In this document: piece after piece, positions 29,494 to 41,000 of the stretch
How positions within the stretch are numbered: position 1 is the stretch's first letter
Layout of the letters: every line of letters starts with the position of its first letter
Made by a program: the position numbers and the translations under genes
Notes under the pieces: model-generated
What the model saw: the letters and a program-made list of their open reading frames with translations, nothing else
Database searches by the model: none
What the model was told of the DNA's origin: nothing
Assembly (NCBI GenBank): GCA_928724745.1
Contig: CAKMXJ010000005.1
Span: 682,001-746,000 of the forward strand
Direction of reading: 5' to 3'
DNA length: 64,000 bases
From: Anthracocystis setariae
Taxonomy: Eukaryota > Basidiomycota > Ustilaginomycetes > Ustilaginales > Ustilaginaceae

Positions 29494-29853
29494 TGTTATG
29501 CTCCTGGGGTCTGAGAACCTTGGAACGTGGTTGTGCATCTGTATCGAGGTCAGGGGTGTGGTACCGGGTGTTGCTGCCGGGATCGTTGCCAAGATAGCGG
29601 AGCGGGGAAGCTGGAGAGCAGGAGAAGGTCTGAGATTTCCACCTACTAGAGTGAGTAAGCTAAAATACAATCAATGTTCTAACGTGAGCTTGCTGGACCC
29701 AAGATGTGGGGATATGTGGCTTCCCAGGTAGCCCCCAGGAGATGCTGCAGTATACCCCAATCCCCAATCCGGAGTCTTATTGGGGGAGACAACTCCTGCT
29801 TTTCCTAGCACTAGTACTCCAGGCCTACTTGTCTGGCAATGATATCCGTAACA
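29494..29853 (+). repeat. Solo LTR (360 bp) in the alpha-tubulin pseudogene
   Basis: Starts TGTTATGCTCC, ends CGTAACA, with CAAGG duplications (29489-29493 and 29854-29858). The host reading of tubulin continues across when the insertion and one duplication are removed. Confidence 0.9.
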
Positions 29854-30020
29854 CAAGGCCATCTACAACATCTGCTGCACCAAGCTTGGCATTGCCTTGT
29901 CCAGCTTCACCAACCTCAACAGGCTCATCACCCAGGTTGTCTCCTCCATCACCGCCTCGCTCCAATTCAACGGTTTGCTCACTGTTGACCTCTGCTCCTT
30001 GTCAACCTCCCCGTTCCTAC

Positions 30021-31147
30021 AGGCTCAAGTCTTGGGTTGGTTGATTCCATCATGGTACATCTCTTGTCTTTGCTCAACAATACTGATGCGCTGCTGCTGT
30101 CTTTGCTTCTGCAGCTCACAGTCCGGCTCAACTACACTGCTGCCATCAAGACACAAAGCCTGCATTTGCTTGCTCACAAACATTTGATTCAAATGTTCAT
30201 ACTCATGACATGTTGTTCTTGGCAATATATACTACGCAATTTCCCTCGTTGCTATGCATGGTGATGTACAGGCATGCCAAGCTGTGCTGGCGTGCCTGCG
30301 TGGAAAGGCCTGTATCTGAGTGAGCGTACCAGCACCCTGCCCAACCCGCAATGTGAGCGGCTAGGGTGGTGGGTGAGGGGGTGGGTTTGCGGACTCAACT
30401 TTCCGCTTTTTTCGATATGATACTTATATCTTTACGACGACAAGCAATTGGGAAGACGCTTCTACACCCGTGACTGTGGATTGCGGAGAAACAAGTCACA
30501 GAGTGCTGGAATCATCCATGATGTGTCCGCATGTTCATTCGCACGCGCGTTCAACCTCAGCTAACACGTGCCTTTTGTAGGGGGTACCGCGGTGGTAGGT
30601 CTCCAACCGAACTGAACCATATGAGGTTGAGTTATATACACTTATATATGTTACTCATACTAGAGAGCATGCCATGTTCAGTATATTGCTGCGTGCAGAG
30701 GTGTTCCAAAAAGCGTTTGTCGGGTACGGCGGATGGCCGGATGCTGCAGATTTTACGTTACACAAGCTTCGGGAAGTCCGGTCAGCGATCGAAGATCATG
30801 ACACGTGTTGTATTCAAGGTGGCGATGACTCCAACAGTCCAGTCGTGAGTGTATACTCGGATAGACTGCCACATGCGATCGTACCTACTTACGACTGTGA
30901 CCATCAGACATGCCAGAATGAACCACGCGTGAGCAAGCAAACGGACTTGATTGAAGGAAAAATGATGACGCGTCGCGTAAAGATGTTCTTCTCAGGGTCT
31001 TACTAGAATCATGTGAATGTTGGAGTCGAAGTTTCGACTGAACAAGAGGATCTGTCGAGCCCGTCTCAGATCTTCAACGCTTTATCATCGTAACATACCA
31101 ACCTTCCTTGGTCTGGCGAATATCATCTTCATCGAACTATTTGAACC
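30021..31147. other. Unassigned region between the retroelement nest and DFR1
   Basis: No recognised gene. A 66-codon minus-strand reading at 30025-30225 is Gln-rich ([20 protein letters not shown]) and looks protein-like, but I cannot identify it; it may be the end of another degraded gene. The last few hundred bases should hold the DFR1 promoter. Confidence 0.4.
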
Positions 31148-32010
31148 ATGGGGAAACTCAAGCTCGCAACGGTGGCGGCAATGACGCTGACCAATGGCGT
31201 CGGAAAAGACGGAGGCCTGCCGTGGCGGCTCAAGGGAGAGATGGCCTACTTCCGTGATGTGACGACGTACGTCCCGGAGCCGGAGAGAAGTCAAGGTACC
31301 CGGAATGCTGTGATTATGGGAAGAAACACGTGGACGAGCATCCCGCCAAAGTTCCGGCCTCTCGGTGGACGCCTCAACATCGTGATCAGCAGAACTCAAA
31401 CTGCACAAGAGCTTGGATGGTGAGTGCTCGAGCTATCGCAAGAGCAGCCCTTAGATAGCAGTATCGATACTGACGGACATTTACCCAACTTCATTGACGG
31501 CTCTCTTATACTTGCAGTGATCCCGAGTCGGAAGACGTCAAGGTCTTCGCATCGATCGAAAAGGCGCTCACCCACCTCTCCGAGCCTGCGGCTGGCCGTG
31601 GGAGCATCAGCAGAGTTTTCGTGCTTGGAGGAGCACAAATTTGGGCAGATGTGCTCAGTTCGGAATGGGAAGGGGCAACATTGGATAAGCTCCTTGTCAC
31701 ACGCGTTTTGACTCCCGCTTTCGATTGCGATGTCCACTTTCCAGAGTTCCGGACGCAAGAGCAGTACCAAGCCGACGTCAAACACGCCAAAGAGGTCTTG
31801 GCAAGCCGCGACGTCGCTGACAGTCCAAGTGTGTCGAACGAGGGCCCTGCGAATCTGCTGAAACAGCACACTTGGACCCAGGCATCTGTGGAGTCGTTGC
31901 GGGACTACATTGGGAGCGCATGTCCTGCTGCTCTGAGAGATTCCTCCGACATGATGACAAACGAAGGCGAGACCTGGTACGAGTACCAGTTGTGGGAGAG
32001 GGCAACATGA
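31148..32010 (+). CDS. DFR1: Dihydrofolate reductase
   Basis: Reduces dihydrofolate to tetrahydrofolate with NADPH, for thymidylate, purine and methionine synthesis. Two exons, 31148-31419 and 31518-32010, with a 98-bp intron (donor GTGAGT, acceptor TTGCAG), give 254 aa. N-terminal substrate/cofactor motifs are plain: AAMTLTNGVGKDGGLPWRLKGEM (Leu24-Pro25-Trp26, the conserved acidic residue Glu31), VIMGRNTWTSIPPKFRPL, and INIVISR-like NIVISR. After the intron, RVFVLGGAQIW is the conserved Gly-Gly nucleotide-binding turn. Two inserts, at residues 110-120 and about 180-225, are longer than in bacterial enzymes, as is usual in fungi. Its stop lies 23 bp from the end of the open terminal ERG6 frame, tail to tail. 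Confidence 0.95.
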
Positions 32011-32032
32011 GATCCACAAGGCTATAATCCTT

Positions 32033-33617
32033 CTAACAATGATGCTTGCAATGAAGCCAATTTGTTTTCGTACATGGTGGAACCGCGAAGCGACAGTGGG
32101 ATGGAGCCGTGCTCGTGTAAGGAATGATAGTGTTATAGTCAAATGGTGTGACGGGCACGAGATGTTGAGGTCCGACGGAGCAAGGACTTTGCAGCTGAGA
32201 TGAATAGGAATGAACTGGCAAGAGAGAAACTAAGGTCGAGCTTAGTTGTCCTTTGGCTTTCGGCAGACGAAGAGCTGTTGTTCGGAAGGTCGAAAGGAAG
32301 AGAAGGGTCAATTTCCATTCTTTGCTGTAAGGCAGATCGGGCAAAAGGAGAGCTGAGAGCGCACGGATACGAACCATCATCGGAGTCTGTTGATGGGTGC
32401 GGGCGTTGAAGGGGCGCAGCGTTGAGCAGAAGGAATGCAGCAGTATTGGTAAGTCATGTCGTTGGTGCGTAGAACGATGCAATTAAAGAAGAAGAGACTT
32501 ACGAAGAGCTTGGTGCGACCACCGTCTACGAGGGCATCAGCAGCAGTGACAAGAGAAGCGCCGACGGCATGGGTGCCCTGAGGTACAAGTCGGAGGGTCT
32601 CAAGGGCCTTTACTGCTGCCTGCGTTGTGGCACGGCCAATCTTGGTCATACTGTAAAGACAAGGGAAACAAGACGAGAACGGGAAAGTTGTCAGTAAGAA
32701 GTACGGCGAGCAGGACGTCGGGGCAAAACAGATGCGCCGAAGTCGAAGGAGACCAAGTCAACTTACCGAGCGACGGTAAAGTAGTCCCAGACAGTCTGGC
32801 AGTCCTTCAAGCTACCAGCGATGGGGTAGTACCAAGGGATCTTGTCACCACGGTCGGCAAGGTCTTCCTCGTGCTCGATCTCGAAGCCGACAGTCTTGAG
32901 AGCATTGCGAGCGTTGTTGATGGAGCGCATCTCAGGGATGCCGTCACCGACCTCGATACCATGGGCGATACGCTTGTGCTCAGGGTTGGTAGGGTCCCAG
33001 GCGTCAGTCATGCACCATTCGTAGACACCAAAGATTCCTCCAGGCTTGAGAACCTTTTTGATCTGACCGTAAATGCCTTCGAAGTTGGGTGCATGGCAGG
33101 TGGCCTCGATGGCGTAGACAGCATCGAAGGAGTTTTCGCCGAACTGCTCGTCGAGCTTCATGAAGTCACCCTTGACGAACTCGACCTGGTGAGCGAGGCC
33201 AGCTTTCTCGGTGTACTTGCGAGCGCGCAGGATTTGGTAATCGTTGTTGTTGAGACCGACGACGTTGACGTCAGCAAAGCGGGCGATCTCGCGGGCGGGG
33301 CCACCGACACCGCAACCGACATCAAGAACGCGCATCTTGGGCTTGAGTTGCATCTGGTGAGCGAGGTAGTGCTCATGGCGGGCGATGGCCTGCATGAAAG
33401 CCTCACCAGGGTAGTAACGGGCGAAGTGGAAGTTCTGGCCCCAGCCGTACTCGTACAGGTCGGTGGCACCGTCGTAGTAGCCGTTGACAACCGAGGTGTA
33501 CTCGGAGAGACGGTTCTGCATGTCGGTGTCGGTGTCATCCTTAGAGTCCTTTTGCCAGAATTTGGTGTAGTTGGCGATGCCCTCGTTGTTACGGACGTTG
33601 GTAGCAGTGGGTGCCAT
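32033..33617 (-). CDS. ERG6: Sterol 24-C-methyltransferase
   Basis: Transfers a methyl group from S-adenosylmethionine to C24 of zymosterol in ergosterol synthesis (lipid droplet/ER). Exons: 33617-32767, 32650-32503 and a terminal exon from 32386. Introns have GTAAGT donors and TTTACAG / CAACAG acceptors, and the frame is kept. Motifs: sterol-binding YEYGWGQNFHFARYYPGE, SAM motif VLDVGCGVGGPARE, IEATCHAPN and YEWCMTDAWDP, then TKIGRATTQAAVKALETLRLVPQG and LVDGGRTKLF-TPM, the conserved end of the family. After TPMM the open frame runs another 115 codons to 32033 with no family likeness, so the 3' end is uncertain: either a further small intron or a species-specific tail. A possible 5'-UTR intron (about 33706-33626, GTAAGT...CATCAG) ends two bases before the ATG. 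Confidence 0.92.
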
Positions 33618-34458
33618 TGCTGATGAAACAAGAAGGAGGTGGCACTTGAGGTATGAGCCGACGTGCTGGAAACTAAGTCGTGGAGGAGAGGGATGTAGCG
33701 TAACTTACTGGTAGTGGATGAGCACGATAGGTGAAAGTATGCGATAGGATGGGGTATAAGCGTGGACGTCGTCGATGCGAGGTCGTGTTGAACGATGAAC
33801 AAAGGTTAAAGAGAGGTGACAAGACCCACACACACTGGCAGCGAGCAACGTTGCTATTTAATATATAATAATTGATGATGCAGTCTTGATCTGCGGAGCG
33901 CTTCGAGACCGACAAGCTTGCCACGCATCAACGCGGTTGCAACACGAGCCTCGCCAGCTCGCTCAATTCTTCTCAAGTACTGTAGCCGACATTTTTGGCG
34001 TGGATAATCACCAGAATCTGCCTTGGGCTACCGTAGCAATTAGAGCCCAGGAGCCCAGAGGCAAGACCAACCTTTTGCATCACACGCATCGCAACACGCG
34101 GTTTTGTTTTTTTTTCAAGGGCGCAGCAGCAGCATCAGACCCTCTTTGCACGAAAGGGTGCTGCTGTTAGTAGTGTCTGTGGCCTGCATTCAAAGTTGTG
34201 TTGCGGGCGTTGCATTGGAAATTTCCCAAAATTTAGAAATCACAAACCTGTCAGAAAAGTGAGCTGATTTCTTGTTGTACCTCTGCTGCAGCTGCACAGC
34301 CAAAGCCCCCGATGAGATATCGCTTGCTGACATTTGATTACAAAGCAGGTCCTTGGTTGTCCACCTCCACCTCTGCCTTTGCAGATGCTGGAATGACAGG
34401 TCTTTCTTTACCTTTCAGACTTGAGCTCAACACTATCTCGCATCACAAGCCCATCACA
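33618..34458. other. Divergent promoter region ERG6 / MOG1
   Basis: About 840 bp between two divergent start codons. It includes the probable ERG6 5'-UTR intron near the left end and a T-rich stretch near 34105. No further gene seen. Confidence 0.5.
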
Positions 34459-35185
34459 ATGACGACGGATAGGCAACATCGAGATCTATTCGGAGGTGCC
34501 ATCGTGGTACAGCTTCCCAAAGGCTTTATTGATGCAAGGTACGTCGGTTGCCCAGCTGCCCACCGCTGCTACCCTCGATACACTGACTCTACCGATCCTA
34601 CCTTGATACCATGCGTTGCCACCACAGCGACTTTCGTCAGGTGCCAGATAATCAAGAGGTGCTCGTTCGCAACGATTCGGACATCAGCCTGATTGTCGAA
34701 GTGTTGCAGCTTGCCACAGACGAGGGCGCCGATCAGAACCTTGAGAACGCTGTCAGGTGAGTTGGATCAAGCTGCAGATCGACCATCTACTGTACAGCAG
34801 CGTCGTCTAACGCAAATCGCTCTGGGTGCATTCTCGTTTCAGATTCCATTTCTCATCTCTAGCGCACGACAATTCAGCGACCAGCTCCACAGTTCTCGAG
34901 ACACAATCATCATCGTCGCACGACACTCAACCACCAACCACGCCTCCACCAGCTTTGCTCACAGGAACGCAGCTAGTCAGAAAATTCGGAAAGGTTTGCG
35001 AACCACAAGAGACCGTGACCATTCGTCTGGCCCTCTGGAGACTCGAATGCAAGAACATTGACCTTGTACTAAGCGTCAACCAGCCAGGGGATCCTCAACA
35101 CGGCAACGATTCTTCTGTGGCACAAGCTGCGTTCCAACAAGCTTGTCAATCGCTGCAAATCCGCGATTGGAGCCTGTTTGCGTGA
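34459..35185 (+). CDS. MOG1: Mog1 family Ran-binding nuclear import factor
   Basis: Mog1 binds Ran GTPase and promotes nucleotide release in nuclear transport. Three exons (34459-34538, 34628-34756, 34843-35185) encode 183 aa, close to the family length. Donors are GTACGT and GTGAGT; acceptors CCACAG and TTTCAG. Family signature: LFGGAIVVQLPKGFIDA joined across intron 1 to SDFRQVPDNQEVLV, which is the Ran-contact surface, and the C-terminal LQIRDWSLFA. Exon 3 begins with a Ser/Thr/Pro-rich insert (about 35 residues) not seen in the compact yeast protein. Both junctions preserve frame exactly. Confidence 0.92.
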
Positions 35186-35709
35186 AGGGCACTTTACACT
35201 ACTCGGATGGATGTCAGCACATGGCTGTTGAGCAAGTCAATCTACTCTATTTAAAGCTGTTTTGTGAAAAGATGATGCTCGACAGCGTCAGGGTCCTCTT
35301 TGGTTGCTTTTTTGTGATATTCAACGTCGCGTCACTTTGCAACACGCACCACCATCACACTCACTCTTCTGACTCCCATTTCCTTCTCCACATCCACTCG
35401 ACATCTTTCACTTGATCACCTCACATCACCTTACATCTCAATCCTTTTGCCACCTCCCCGGCGCATGCAACCATCGAAATCAAACATCATGGCAATTGTG
35501 CTTCGCTAGGATGAGCACTGCGTTGGTTCCTGCCCTCAGAACGCTCCCCGCCTCCCGCCTCGACCTGCATACTTGCCCTTTGTTAGCCCTTTGTTCGCTC
35601 AACACACGCCTCGATCAAGCCACTGCCTCGCACTTCTGACCAGGCATAGCATCGCAATCCCATCCGAGTGAGCCATACGGCTTTGCTGCTTAGCGTACCT
35701 CCTTTCATC

Positions 35710-37722
35710 ATGTCGCAGTCAACGCCGACCACCGCCACCAAGCGCAAGGTGATGGGACGCATGGAAACCGCGTCTGCCGATTCGCCATCTTCCTCCGTGA
35801 CACCCAACGCCCGTCCTCGTATCATCAGAGCTCAGCATGGCTACTCGTCTCCCTCCTTATCCAACTCCGTCACTCCAACTGCCACCCGTCCCATGGCGGG
35901 CACTGGCCGTGCTCGCGTAGACATGTCAGCCTTCGTAAGCCCCTCCTCAGCTGCATCTAGTCCCGCCATGTCTCCGTCTACTTCGACCAGGCCCGTATCC
36001 GCATCTTCCGTCAGCTCTTCCACCATCACAGCCAGACTTTCTGGTTCCTCGCCGTCTGTTCGTTCTACTCCCACCTTTCCGAGCCGGTCGGCCTCTGTGG
36101 TTGGCGCGAGCACCCCTACACTCAAGAGCGTAGATGGCAGAGCCGAAGCACCCTTCGAAACAAACCTAGCATCTCTCAGGTCGCCAATATCAAGAACACG
36201 CAACGGTAGTATCGATATGAACAGCTCGCCTTCCATAGCATCGCCCAGTGCCCGCGTGTCGGCGAATTCGCAAATGTCATCGTCAATGTCTTTCCGCTCA
36301 CCCATCACCCGCGCCGAACCGTCAATCCTATACAAGCCTTCCGGCTCTTTCACCCCTTCCGCATATAACCGACCAGCATCTGCGATAGCATCGCGTCAAC
36401 CTTTGTCACCGCAACGCTCCCAAGAGTCTCTGAATCGCGCAGCTTCAACAATAAAAAGTAGATCTCCTTCGCCCACCCTGACAGCTGCACTTCGCACAAA
36501 TATGGGACCTCCTCCTCCTCGACCACAGAGTCCATTCAAAACAATCCCGATAGGCAGGCAATCAGATCCGATCGCGCAAGGCCAGCAATCGGCGACACCT
36601 GCCCTTGCACCAAATACGTTGAAAACCGCAGCTTCAATGAATGCTTCCAGCGGTACCAACGAGTCTAATGTTTTGAATGACGACCATTCGATCTACGCTA
36701 TCTCTCCGAGCGAGCTGCGACCAATCGGCAGCGTCAAACCTGTCGCCAGGCTTGAGCAGGGCTCGGCGATGACTACCGGTCGTGCGGCTCTTTGCCCCGG
36801 ACCTGGTTTGCGACGAGCCACTATTCCACCCGCATTCATGGATCTTGCCACCGCCAACAGCAACACAGGTCCGCCTGATCAACACCGTGCCAGCTCCACC
36901 TCGAGCACCTTGTCTGCCACCTCCACAACTCAGCCCTTGTCTCCATCCTCAGAAACTCCGCGTTCACCAAGCGACGTAGCCGAGGCCGAAGAAGCCCGCG
37001 TATATCGCAAGCTCCTCGACCTGGAGATTACCAACAAAAGTCTCATGGCTATCAACTCAGCATTGGAGATCACCAAGCTCAAACAAGCCAAAGAGATCCG
37101 TGAACTCAAGCGTAGGCTCAGAGATGGTCGAGGCCCTCCCACCGCCCCCGTCAAATGCGATTCGACGGGTACCACGGTGCTCAGCGATGACGAGGATCTC
37201 GAGACTGACAGCGACGATGCGCAGGACGACCTTGTGGTCCAGGAGGATCCCGAACTCGAAGCGGCGCATCAGAGGTGCAAGGTCTTGGTGGACAACATGG
37301 TCGAGCAGGCGAGAAAGGCAATTCTAGCCAAGTATGATGAGCCGGAGAATACCGGTGGCAAGGTGCTCCATCCAGCCGAAGTCGAGGAGATGAGGAGGGA
37401 GCAGGAAGAGGGAGACGGCGAGGAGACCGAGGCCGACACGACCCTGGCGACGGATTTGTCGGAGAGTTCCATGGTGTTTGATCAGTCTTTGGCTGGAGAT
37501 ACGAGCAAGGACGGTGAGTTGCCCAGTAGCTCTTCTCTGAAGTGTGACGCGACCAGGCTGGGAGAAAAGATCGTTGAATCTGCTTCCTCGTCTGTCACCA
37601 TCATTGATCCAATGAGTAGACAGGACTTGGACACACCGCTCGGTCATACCACACAAGGACTGCATCCCCTCACGGCCTACGGGCCAAATTACGTGCCCAA
37701 TGGCGATGTCAGCATCGACTAA
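35710..37722 (+). CDS. Serine-rich protein with a coiled coil, unknown function
   Basis: Single exon, 670 aa from the ATG at 35710; an in-frame ATG at 35668 would add 14 residues but has no better context. The first 420 residues are very rich in Ser, Pro, Thr and Arg, with many Ser-Pro and Arg-Ser-Pro sites, so likely disordered and phosphorylated. Residues about 423-475 form a heptad-rich helix (YRKLLDLEITNKSLMAINSALEITKLKQAKEIRELKRRLRDG), then an acidic stretch (DDEDLETDSDDAQDD) and a second helical part. The coiled coil resembles fungal cell-polarity or cytoskeletal scaffold proteins, but I cannot name a family. It ends 300 bp from MDM1, tail to tail. Confidence 0.8.
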   Translation: MSQSTPTTATKRKVMGRMETASADSPSSSVTPNARPRIIRAQHGYSSPSLSNSVTPTATRPMAGTGRARVDMSAFVSPSSAASSPAMSPSTSTRPVSASSVSSSTITARLSGSSPSVRSTPTFPSRSASVVGASTPTLKSVDGRAEAPFETNLASLRSPISRTRNGSIDMNSSPSIASPSARVSANSQMSSSMSFRSPITRAEPSILYKPSGSFTPSAYNRPASAIASRQPLSPQRSQESLNRAASTIKSRSPSPTLTAALRTNMGPPPPRPQSPFKTIPIGRQSDPIAQGQQSATPALAPNTLKTAASMNASSGTNESNVLNDDHSIYAISPSELRPIGSVKPVARLEQGSAMTTGRAALCPGPGLRRATIPPAFMDLATANSNTGPPDQHRASSTSSTLSATSTTQPLSPSSETPRSPSDVAEAEEARVYRKLLDLEITNKSLMAINSALEITKLKQAKEIRELKRRLRDGRGPPTAPVKCDSTGTTVLSDDEDLETDSDDAQDDLVVQEDPELEAAHQRCKVLVDNMVEQARKAILAKYDEPENTGGKVLHPAEVEEMRREQEEGDGEETEADTTLATDLSESSMVFDQSLAGDTSKDGELPSSSSLKCDATRLGEKIVESASSSVTIIDPMSRQDLDTPLGHTTQGLHPLTAYGPNYVPNGDVSID

Positions 37723-38021
37723 TCCTCAGCATAATGAAGTACCGCACCTCATCCTTCGTTCACTGAATAACGTCACGTTCATTGATACCATCCATTCTTA
37801 TGTTTTGAAATGATACCCTTACTTTCTGCAAGCAAATTTCCAATCAGGTCCTCGCAGTGTCGTAACAATTCTTCCTCCAGCTCGGTCCTGGGCGGCTTTT
37901 CAGAGATGAGAATGGGCAATTTAGTCAGGCGAATGGTCAACACAGACCCACGAGCCGCACAGACCTTGACAAACATCAAGACAAGACGAACTGAGTCCCT
38001 TGGAATTCCCACTTGATCGCC

Positions 38022-41000
38022 CTAGCCTTCGCTCTTTGGTGCCACGGCGAGCAGCTCCTCTACGAGGATGTCGAACAGGCTGTATATGAGATGCTTGTTC
38101 AGTCTCTTGTTCTGCAAAGCCGAAAAAACTCTTCTTGTTCCCTTCCTCGCATTCTCCCTCCCGACGAAATTGGCTGCAAGTTCGGGGATAAGGGTTGAGA
38201 GTTTGCTGTTTGCGTTTTCCCTCAGCGCATCTTTCTCTGCCCGCGTTCGAGGCGGAGTGGGCTCTTTGAGCTCGCCGTTGGGCCAGAGGCTGTTTCTGAA
38301 GGCTGCGATGTAAGATGCGATCGAGGGTGGAGAGAGAGCAACGGAAAAAGTCTCTCGGATCTTTCTCTCTACTGTCGATCCAAATAGTTGCTGAAGAAGG
38401 ATGACGATAGCCTGACGCCGGAGCCAATTGTTCTTCTCATGCAGCTCGAATAGTTCAGTGAACAAATCACAAATAGGTTCGGTCCAGTAGGTCGTACCCG
38501 CGCCAGCAGCTTCCCTAAGCTCGGCGGCAGTCGCATGGGCATCCATGGCTTGCGAAACCATGTCGATGTCTGCAATGCCTTGAACAAGACTATTGCCCGA
38601 CTTGTTCTGCATTTGGGTCGAAAGGCGTTGCACCACCACATCGAGCATAGATGGGCCGATACCGATGAGATCGTCGAGCCCTTCGGCTACACCAGTCATG
38701 CCCTTGAAAAGTTGCTTGACGAGACCTCCGCCAGGGAAGGCGGCGGACGATTTGGCTGGCGTCACTGCGCCAGCACTGCCCGTCTGATCGGGTGCCACCG
38801 TCTCGGATGCACCAGCGGCCAAGTTGGGCATGATTGCAGTCGGCGTCTGCGACAGGAAGAGCCGAAGTTCCTCGCTTTCGCACGCCACCGTGAGTTTGAC
38901 AAGAGATTGTAGGTACTTCTCGAGGGCTGCCTTTCTCGCGTCTACAAAAGGCGCATGTACAAGTCCGACCAGTCGTTTGCCCGGGAATTCAGGCTCGAGC
39001 GCCCGCACTTCAGCATAGCGCTCCTTTAGGGCTTGATGAAGAGACCAGAACTCAGAGTATCGTCTTCCCACGATCCAGCCACGGGCTGTTGGAGCAGCAG
39101 GGTCGCTGCTGTCCCCCTGAACCCCATTCTTGCTCTTGTCCTGCTCGAGGATGCCGACTTCAATGAGGTAGACAGCAAACTCCTTGCCCTCTTGGTCCAC
39201 CGAAATCATCGTATCTCGAATCGAAATTTTTGTCTGACCGGGAATGAGCTGAGTTGCATCCATCTGCTGTTCGATTTGGCTGCGCTGCCATCGGATCTCA
39301 CGGGCTTCACGTCGCACCGCCTGAATTGATTGAGCCAGCAGGCGCATCTCGCTACTTCTAGCACCGGTCAACTCAGCTTTCCTGGACAGAGCATCGAGAA
39401 TTTCGGCCTGTGCTTCGAGCTTTTCCAGCTGGGCGTCCATCTTTCGAATCTCCTGCCGAAGGTCGAAGCTTGGTCCTCCCGCGAAAGATGCGACTGGGAC
39501 GTTGCCGTCAGTTGTAGGCTTCGTTGCTGATGGTGTCCCACCGGGTGAGCGTGGCTGGCTATGAGTTTCTGAATTGCTGTCCGGCGATTGCTGATGCACG
39601 TCCAAATCACTTTTTCTTCGCAGCTTGCTGCCGTTGCTTGAGCCCAGCGATGCAAAGCCGGGTCGTTTCCTCGACTTGTCAAGATCATCATCGATGATGC
39701 TCTGGAGCACGCTTTGTATCTCATCCATCTTTTCGACGTGGATGTAGTCAGAGCTGTTGTCACCGTTGTTCTCTTCTCCTTTTTTCCCGTCCTCGTCGTC
39801 ATCAGCTTCATCAAAGAGAGGATCTTCACGAAACAAAGGCGTTCTGCCGTCTGGACCTGCGTGCTGCGTACGTCCTCCGATGAGAATATCCAAGTTGTCA
39901 GATTTGGCGCTCGCCTTGGATCTGCTGCCGCTGTGTGAATCGCCAAACAGGTCTGTCTGCTTAGCTTCAGAGCCCATGGGCTTGTCTGTGCCAAAGAGAT
40001 CGGCGTGTTCTACAGAAGGCTTGGCAGTGCGCCCGGCAGGACGATGGAAGCCTTCGCGTGCATCCGCAATCTTGCTATGCGACAAAGGCTTTGCTTCAGC
40101 AGCGAGCGAGCCAACGCTAGAGGCAAGACCGGCTGCAAGATGAGGATTCGGGCGCAGATCCTGAGCAGCCTTGACAAAGAGATCGCTATCGCGGAAGCTG
40201 GGCCAGTCTTCTTCCTCCATCTCGTTGTAGATCTGCTTCTGAGCCCGAAGAACATCTCGTCTGACGCGCCATACCTGCAATGTGGTGACGCTGGCATCGT
40301 CGCTACTCTGAAGGAACTCCCTGGCACTCTCGACGTACTGCTGGGATATTTTGATGGCAGAGGACGAATAGTAGATACCGTCGAACATGCGTAGATCCTC
40401 CTTAAGCGTCTGAATGGCTGCACGAGATGGTGCAGGAGTCTTGGCGGCAGCATTGAGTTGCTCGCGTTCCGCCGCAGGATCTGCCTCTGGATCCTCGAGA
40501 GGATTCTTGAAGGACTCGACAAGGAGCCAGAACTGAACCAGGATAGATCTCTTGCGGCGGTCCATGAACTCCATGAAAAACGACAGGCTGGATGGGTTGA
40601 GGAGGATATCATGTAGCCTGACACGCGAAGCGTTGGGATCTGCACCAGCTGATACCTTGGCCGAGACGGTCGGAAGTCCTTTGTCCGAGCCGAATTGGGC
40701 AATCTTCTGCTCCGCGACAGCATAGGCCATTTCGAGTCTGTGTAGATAGGATTGCAGCTTTCCACGGGAAGAACTGTTCGAGTCATCCGACAAACGTTCC
40801 AGGCTGGTTTTCGTCTTTCTGATCTGGACCGCAATGTCATTCTTTGTTCTGCGAACTTCAAGCAGGGACGTGGCGTGCCTAATGGATCGCAGAAAAGCGT
40901 CGAAGGACTTGTCCGATTTCTTTGTGTCCTGCGTCCATGGGAGCAGGTTCTTGGGATCGATGTCCATAAAGGGAACAGCCCGTGCTCGGCTCTGTTTGTT

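Larger units (their letters stand above)
27714..30020 (+). pseudogene. Alpha-tubulin pseudogene, in three blocks split by LTR insertions
   Basis: Blocks: 27714-27823, 29121-29493 and 29859-30020. They read as alpha-tubulin in order: IYFDLVLNVVNKVCTSTF...LFHPKT, then LVSGTEHAANNYTCDHYT and KELIDQTLNPVCKLANACL, AKLKFSLYPLPK, VVKPYNLVLTTHTTLKN, DCSFMVNNK, then [11 protein letters not shown] and [23 protein letters not shown]. Frameshifts occur, for example after FGHG. Differences from the conserved protein are overwhelmingly Glu-to-Lys, Asp-to-Asn, Arg-to-Cys/His/Gln, Gly-to-Ser and Ser-to-Leu, each explained by a transition in a CpG. Block 2 has no CpG at all over about 370 bp. The blocks are separated by insertions with AGACC and CAAGG duplications. 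No introns are seen, so it may derive from mRNA. Confidence 0.9.

Noticed and set aside
37779..38012. Minus-strand 77-codon reading just after MDM1
   Set aside because: Short, no conserved feature, in the gap between two convergent genes.
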